Of a stretch of DNA of 64,000 bases, positions 61,601-64,000 are shown in pieces. The stretch lies in contig JALHQH010000008.1 in assembly GCA_022842065.1 (NCBI GenBank), positions 1 through 64,000 on the forward strand, given 5' to 3'. The stretch comes from Caldilineaceae bacterium (GTDB taxonomy: Bacteria > Chloroflexota > Anaerolineae > Caldilineales > Caldilineaceae). Each line of letters opens with the position of its first letter. Within the stretch, counting starts at the first letter, position 1. Made by a program: the position numbers and the translations under genes. The notes below the pieces were generated by a model. It was not told where the DNA came from. It ran no database searches and saw only the letters and a list, made by a program, of their open reading frames with translations.

Positions 61601-64000
61601 CTTTGATGAGGCGACCGGCACCATCAGTGGCACCCCGACGGTGGAGGATCTGGGCACCAGCGGCGCGATCGAGATCAGCGTGAGCAACGGCTTGGAAAGT
61701 GATAGCCTGCCGCCCTTTACGCTGACCGTCGTCGCCACCGCGGCCGCAGTGGACCAAGAGCCGATCTTCGATAACCCTGAACCGCCGACCATTGTACAAG
61801 TGGGTGAGCCTTACTACTACGATCCTGGCCTCTTTGATCCGGAAGGCGAAGCGCTCAATGTGAATGGGGCGAATCTGCCCGCCTGGCTCAAACTCGACCC
61901 CACAACGGGCATCCTCAGTGGGACACCAGGGGTGGGTGATGTCGGCTTTGCAGTCGGCATTGTCCTGACCGCCACCGAGACGAGCAGCGCGACCGTCATG
62001 AGCGCCACTCTGCTGGGTGATGTTGGTGACAACAATGAGGCGGCGAATGCCTTGCCGCCGATTCGGGTCGATAACCCGAACTTGCCCTACAGCCCCAGCA
62101 GCGTCCTTTTCTGTGGCATGACCGCCGATAGCCTGACCCCCAAAGCGCAGACCTTGACGATCAAGCCAACCTTTAAGGGCGAGCAGGGCTATGAAGCCTT
62201 TGTCGGCAGCCTGGTGCGTAATGTGGAAATTCGCGCCGCAGCACTCTATGTGGATGATGACGTGAAGGCGACGATCACCGTCTCGCCCCTGCCGGGGAGT
62301 GGACCCGCTTTTACCAACGGCCTCAATGAGCGTTCGATTCGTTTTGTGCTGAACGGCCAGACCTATACTGTGCCGGTGAAAGTCTTTGTCGGCGCGACCT
62401 GTAGCGATGGGCAGGTGCCCGCGCCTAGCCTGCTCCCCAGCCGCACCAAGCTTGAGTATGGCGCGTTCCTGGGTGATCCGGCGGCCAACAAACCACTCAA
62501 GATCGAAGCGACCTATGGCACGTTGCGCTGGACAGCCCAAGCCGATCAGCCGTGGGTACAGTTGAGCGCCGCCAACGGCCAGACCGCGCAAACGATCAAT
62601 GTGGGGGTGGATTTCAGCCAACTCACCGAAACCGGCCAACACACCGCCAAAGTCACGCTGACCGACCAGAACAACCGCAGCAAGGAAGTGGCCGTCATCG
62701 CCACCATCGGCAAATCGAAAACCGAGAGCGCCATCGATCTGACCGCGCTGGAGATCACCCAAGGGATCCAGAACCTGCTCAACGAGATGCCGCTGGTGGT
62801 TGACCGCGTCACCTATGTACGCGCCCATGTGCGCAGCAACAGCGGCCAGCCGATCACCGATGTGAAGGCCAAGCTGGAAGTGCGCCGCGGCGACCAACTG
62901 CTCGGCACGCTGACGCCGGAAAATGAGGGGGGATCGATTACGGTCAACCCCACGCCTGACCGGGCCAAACTGAATGATAGCTTCCTCTTCGAGCTTAAGA
63001 GCGAGTGGAGCATCTCCGGCACGGTGACAGTCAAGCTGGTCGGTGACAATCAAGCCATCGGCTGTGCCGACCTGATCAACACGCCGAATGACTGTGCGGC
63101 GACCGCCACCTTCGACAAGGTGATGCCCGCGGTACCCTTCCGTTTCTTCCGGGCCAGTTTCCCTGGGGTGACCAGTGTGAACCCACGCCAGGAAGGAACC
63201 GTGGAAGTGTCGCCGGCTGATCTCGAATGGGCGCGCAATGTGCTGCTCGCCCACTACCCCATCACCGACATCGACGCCCGCGACCAGATCTGGACCTTTG
63301 CCGACTCGCAGGATGCCAAAACCAACGGCTTCACCCGGCTGGAAAAAGCCCAGAACTTGGCCGGCAACCCCAATATCAACTACTACTTATTCAACCGCAC
63401 CAATGCCGATGAAGGTTGCTGTGGCGGTGCCGGTGGCGAGTTTATTGCGGCTTCGGAGATCCGCCAAGGGGTCGGTGCCGGGACCATCGCCCAAGAGTAT
63501 GAACATTCCTTTTATCAGCACGCTAACTGTGGTGATATCAAAGATACAATGGAACGGCGCTTCCCCGCCTATGTCCATGATCGCATTAGTGAGGCGACCA
63601 GCGGCCCCAACGCTTACTATGGTTTTGACCGCTTTGGCACCGCCAATGGCCAACGCATCTACCCACCAACCACGAAAAGCGTAATGGGTTACTGCGATCC
63701 CACTTGGATTTCCGACTGGGAATATCGCGACCTGATCAATCGCATTGCGGCGGTCAAATATGGCGATCTCAATACGGTTGCCGCCGCTGAGGCGGGGGTC
63801 GAGAACGATGTGCTGATCGTGCGTGGGCTGATCAACAGCAGCAGCAGCGCCACGATTCAAAGCGTGACTGGCGCGGTCGCCACGACCAACATTCCGGCCC
63901 CGACCCGCGGGGTCTACACCTTGCGGCTGGAAAAAGCGAATGGCGAACTGCTGGCCAGCCATCCCTTTGACGCTGATCCCATCGACCCCCATGAGATCAA
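58656..64000 (+). CDS. Secreted CLCA-like metalloprotease with VWA and repeat domains (3' end outside window)
   Basis: This open frame of at least 1781 codons starts at ATG 58,656 (AAAAAGG upstream) and runs off the window end. A signal peptide (LLLLALLLPSVA) is followed by a zincin domain with HEFGHYFYGALDE (H172, E173, H176, G180, D183, E184), the HExxHxxxGxxDE pattern reported for CLCA proteins. A VWA-like domain (about 325-480) has D331-V-S-T-G at the metal site, missing the last Ser of DxSxS. Then come beta-rich domains, a PPC-like segment (about 796-850), two putative-Ig repeats ending SGTP (about 950 and 1035) and a BACON-like region (about 1270). A second metalloprotease-type domain carries QEYEH at 1613-1617, with Gln replacing the first His, and an MGYCDPTWISDWEYRDL block. 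It probably acts in surface or extracellular protein processing. Confidence 0.8.
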   Translation, partial: MQYHQTLHRGRQTVGRVLLLLALLLPSVARTAPLYSEDLTNRAQLSTTQTTQPLAATPNNEVRAIDLTVSHERTLSAEEKLAYEELFRLFADNVYEMSNGAHKLRNILIFDGGRYSDRTDIVFSPATTRSNAIANNYGKDKLSRAGMSIEDRLGSPPVSEQALKSMAGTLAHEFGHYFYGALDEYIENGRGLNPYSPGSPSSMDTPPEPCSLMSGCYSTYEGVNFSTAKSTAGAGKTQTAQYRVYKASGWETVARDPKDDPLVTRFNPRRGPEQVPSDRLYWPELADKAPPAEEFRTVELPAAQEEARNLLQITWATAEMTDNRFRYFLVDVSTGMGDKERLNSAKTALKAYVDSAKVNDQIGISTFADTDTEIQPLTKIVDDSTKEAIKTAIDGISLATVANKRIVTAADQKAIEALAAATTFGLVADRAVYVIINGAFTEQGPGGGFAGTGFEKVSAAHGNAGIPISIFNFNDCSQPGDFWPGCITRPGTSMSVLKGVVGATANKPGVYKYIGDGPFEVTALTVTSAAAGGEVAAENTEADELIDALGAGDEALSPRLEVNLGTARDLQLQVELPYTTTIYVDATLDEIDASFFFNGVPEAAQITLTDPNGDPLPSEPGCESDGTESFCRIVITAPLTGTWEVSMMAATQPLVMAYEIAGVTWEGSTFQAAVTAQAGDFVVYPEPVVLVASLSKINPIARAGVTAWVEDPDGLFSDLTLKDDGDLPDLYPDDGLYSGLLPYDQSGDYHVTVLFDNISGNAFYATEALADGDALTTTVGIDFDRYADYEIFIGEVEADDHGNTAETATDLPGDNAEVDGRLENSSDLDFFRVVSLTVPSQLTQDIAGTPSSTPASSTYMLRLGSLAEELAPKITVLKASGTLEFTPAPLGYSQYFSTTVDVVTGETLLIAVAAQNAEAAVGNYAISFGDPRDGEVDMGLYLFGEPADQVIVGQPYNFTPGFFDPLGETVYFTATNLPAWVTFDEATGTISGTPTVEDLGTSGAIEISVSNGLESDSLPPFTLTVVATAAAVDQEPIFDNPEPPTIVQVGEPYYYDPGLFDPEGEALNVNGANLPAWLKLDPTTGILSGTPGVGDVGFAVGIVLTATETSSATVMSATLLGDVGDNNEAANALPPIRVDNPNLPYSPSSVLFCGMTADSLTPKAQTLTIKPTFKGEQGYEAFVGSLVRNVEIRAAALYVDDDVKATITVSPLPGSGPAFTNGLNERSIRFVLNGQTYTVPVKVFVGATCSDGQVPAPSLLPSRTKLEYGAFLGDPAANKPLKIEATYGTLRWTAQADQPWVQLSAANGQTAQTINVGVDFSQLTETGQHTAKVTLTDQNNRSKEVAVIATIGKSKTESAIDLTALEITQGIQNLLNEMPLVVDRVTYVRAHVRSNSGQPITDVKAKLEVRRGDQLLGTLTPENEGGSITVNPTPDRAKLNDSFLFELKSEWSISGTVTVKLVGDNQAIGCADLINTPNDCAATATFDKVMPAVPFRFFRASFPGVTSVNPRQEGTVEVSPADLEWARNVLLAHYPITDIDARDQIWTFADSQDAKTNGFTRLEKAQNLAGNPNINYYLFNRTNADEGCCGGAGGEFIAASEIRQGVGAGTIAQEYEHSFYQHANCGDIKDTMERRFPAYVHDRISEATSGPNAYYGFDRFGTANGQRIYPPTTKSVMGYCDPTWISDWEYRDLINRIAAVKYGDLNTVAAAEAGVENDVLIVRGLINSSSSATIQSVTGAVATTNIPAPTRGVYTLRLEKANGELLASHPFDADPIDPHEI

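Noticed and set aside
61236..63254. A 672-codon open frame on the minus strand, with shorter ones at 59,229-60,038 and 60,060-61,058
   Set aside because: They are antisense shadows of the large plus-strand secreted protein, whose frame is open from 58,656 to the window end and shows signal peptide, zincin and Ig-like motifs. The antisense products have no recognisable domains.
1..64000. tRNA or rRNA genes
   Set aside because: No cloverleaf with a GTTCRA-type T-arm or rRNA-like conserved block was recognised by reading; subtle ones could be missed without a covariance search.

Overview
The window looks like chromosomal DNA from a free-living Chloroflexota bacterium, probably Anaerolineae or Caldilineae. 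This is inferred from gene content and style: bactofilin, DnaD- and DnaC-type helicase-loading proteins, BTAD/NB-ARC/TPR giant regulators, proline/threonine-rich SH3 lipoproteins, a multi-domain secreted metalloprotease and many palindromic intergenic repeats. It is not proven by a marker gene. The DNA is moderately GC-rich, with about 52 protein genes, no tRNA or rRNA gene and no CRISPR array that I can see.

Layout. Bases 1-7.3 kb hold a carbohydrate/acid-sugar catabolic neighbourhood (SDR dehydrogenase, amidohydrolase, galactonate-dehydratase-like enolase-superfamily enzyme, sugar isomerase-like TIM barrel, DinB), interrupted by a DUF3800 gene with an adjacent stand-alone small RNA. PlsY and a thiol peroxidase follow. 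Bactofilin and PRPP synthetase come next. From 9.3 to 15.2 kb lies a six-gene glycerol/dihydroxyacetone operon, dhaK-dhaL-glpK-dhaM-HPr-EI, in which the multi-domain DhaM of enteric bacteria is split into separate proteins. Bases 15-23 kb hold a membrane protein, a shikimate-dehydrogenase-like enzyme opposite a four-carbon acid sugar kinase, an MBL hydrolase, a Gfo/Idh oxidoreductase, a second enolase-superfamily enzyme and a small HprK-like P-loop protein. Bases 23-28 kb are minus-strand housekeeping genes (rsmE, prmA, efp, dnaJ, coaE). Bases 28.6-34.3 kb are a complete branched-chain amino-acid-type ABC transporter (livKHMGF), followed by fabH, an acyl-CoA dehydrogenase, a HAD phosphatase, an M19 dipeptidase-like protein, an aldose epimerase and a bifunctional nuclease.

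The most striking block is 41.1-47.5 kb: a replicative helicase DnaB carrying two related inteins, one inside the Walker A loop and one in the conserved ESG/SIEQ motif. It is followed by a DnaD-domain protein and a DnaC-type loader whose AAA+ domain is duplicated in tandem. Together these look like a helicase and helicase-loader module.

Bases 47.7-53.7 kb encode two SH3 lipoproteins, a membrane-anchored clan-A glycosidase and a GT39-type glycosyltransferase (envelope or exopolysaccharide functions), then a NUDIX hydrolase. A 1186-residue BTAD/NB-ARC/TPR regulator is divergent from a small conserved protein. From 58,656 to the window end runs a secreted protein of more than 1780 residues. It begins with a zincin motif of the CLCA type followed by a VWA domain, and it ends with a second, apparently degenerate metalloprotease domain.

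Intergenic DNA is rich in perfect hairpins built from a few short oligomers (GGTTAGTT-like, GGTACATC-like, AAAACGTGA-like), and there are two copies of a MITE-like element.
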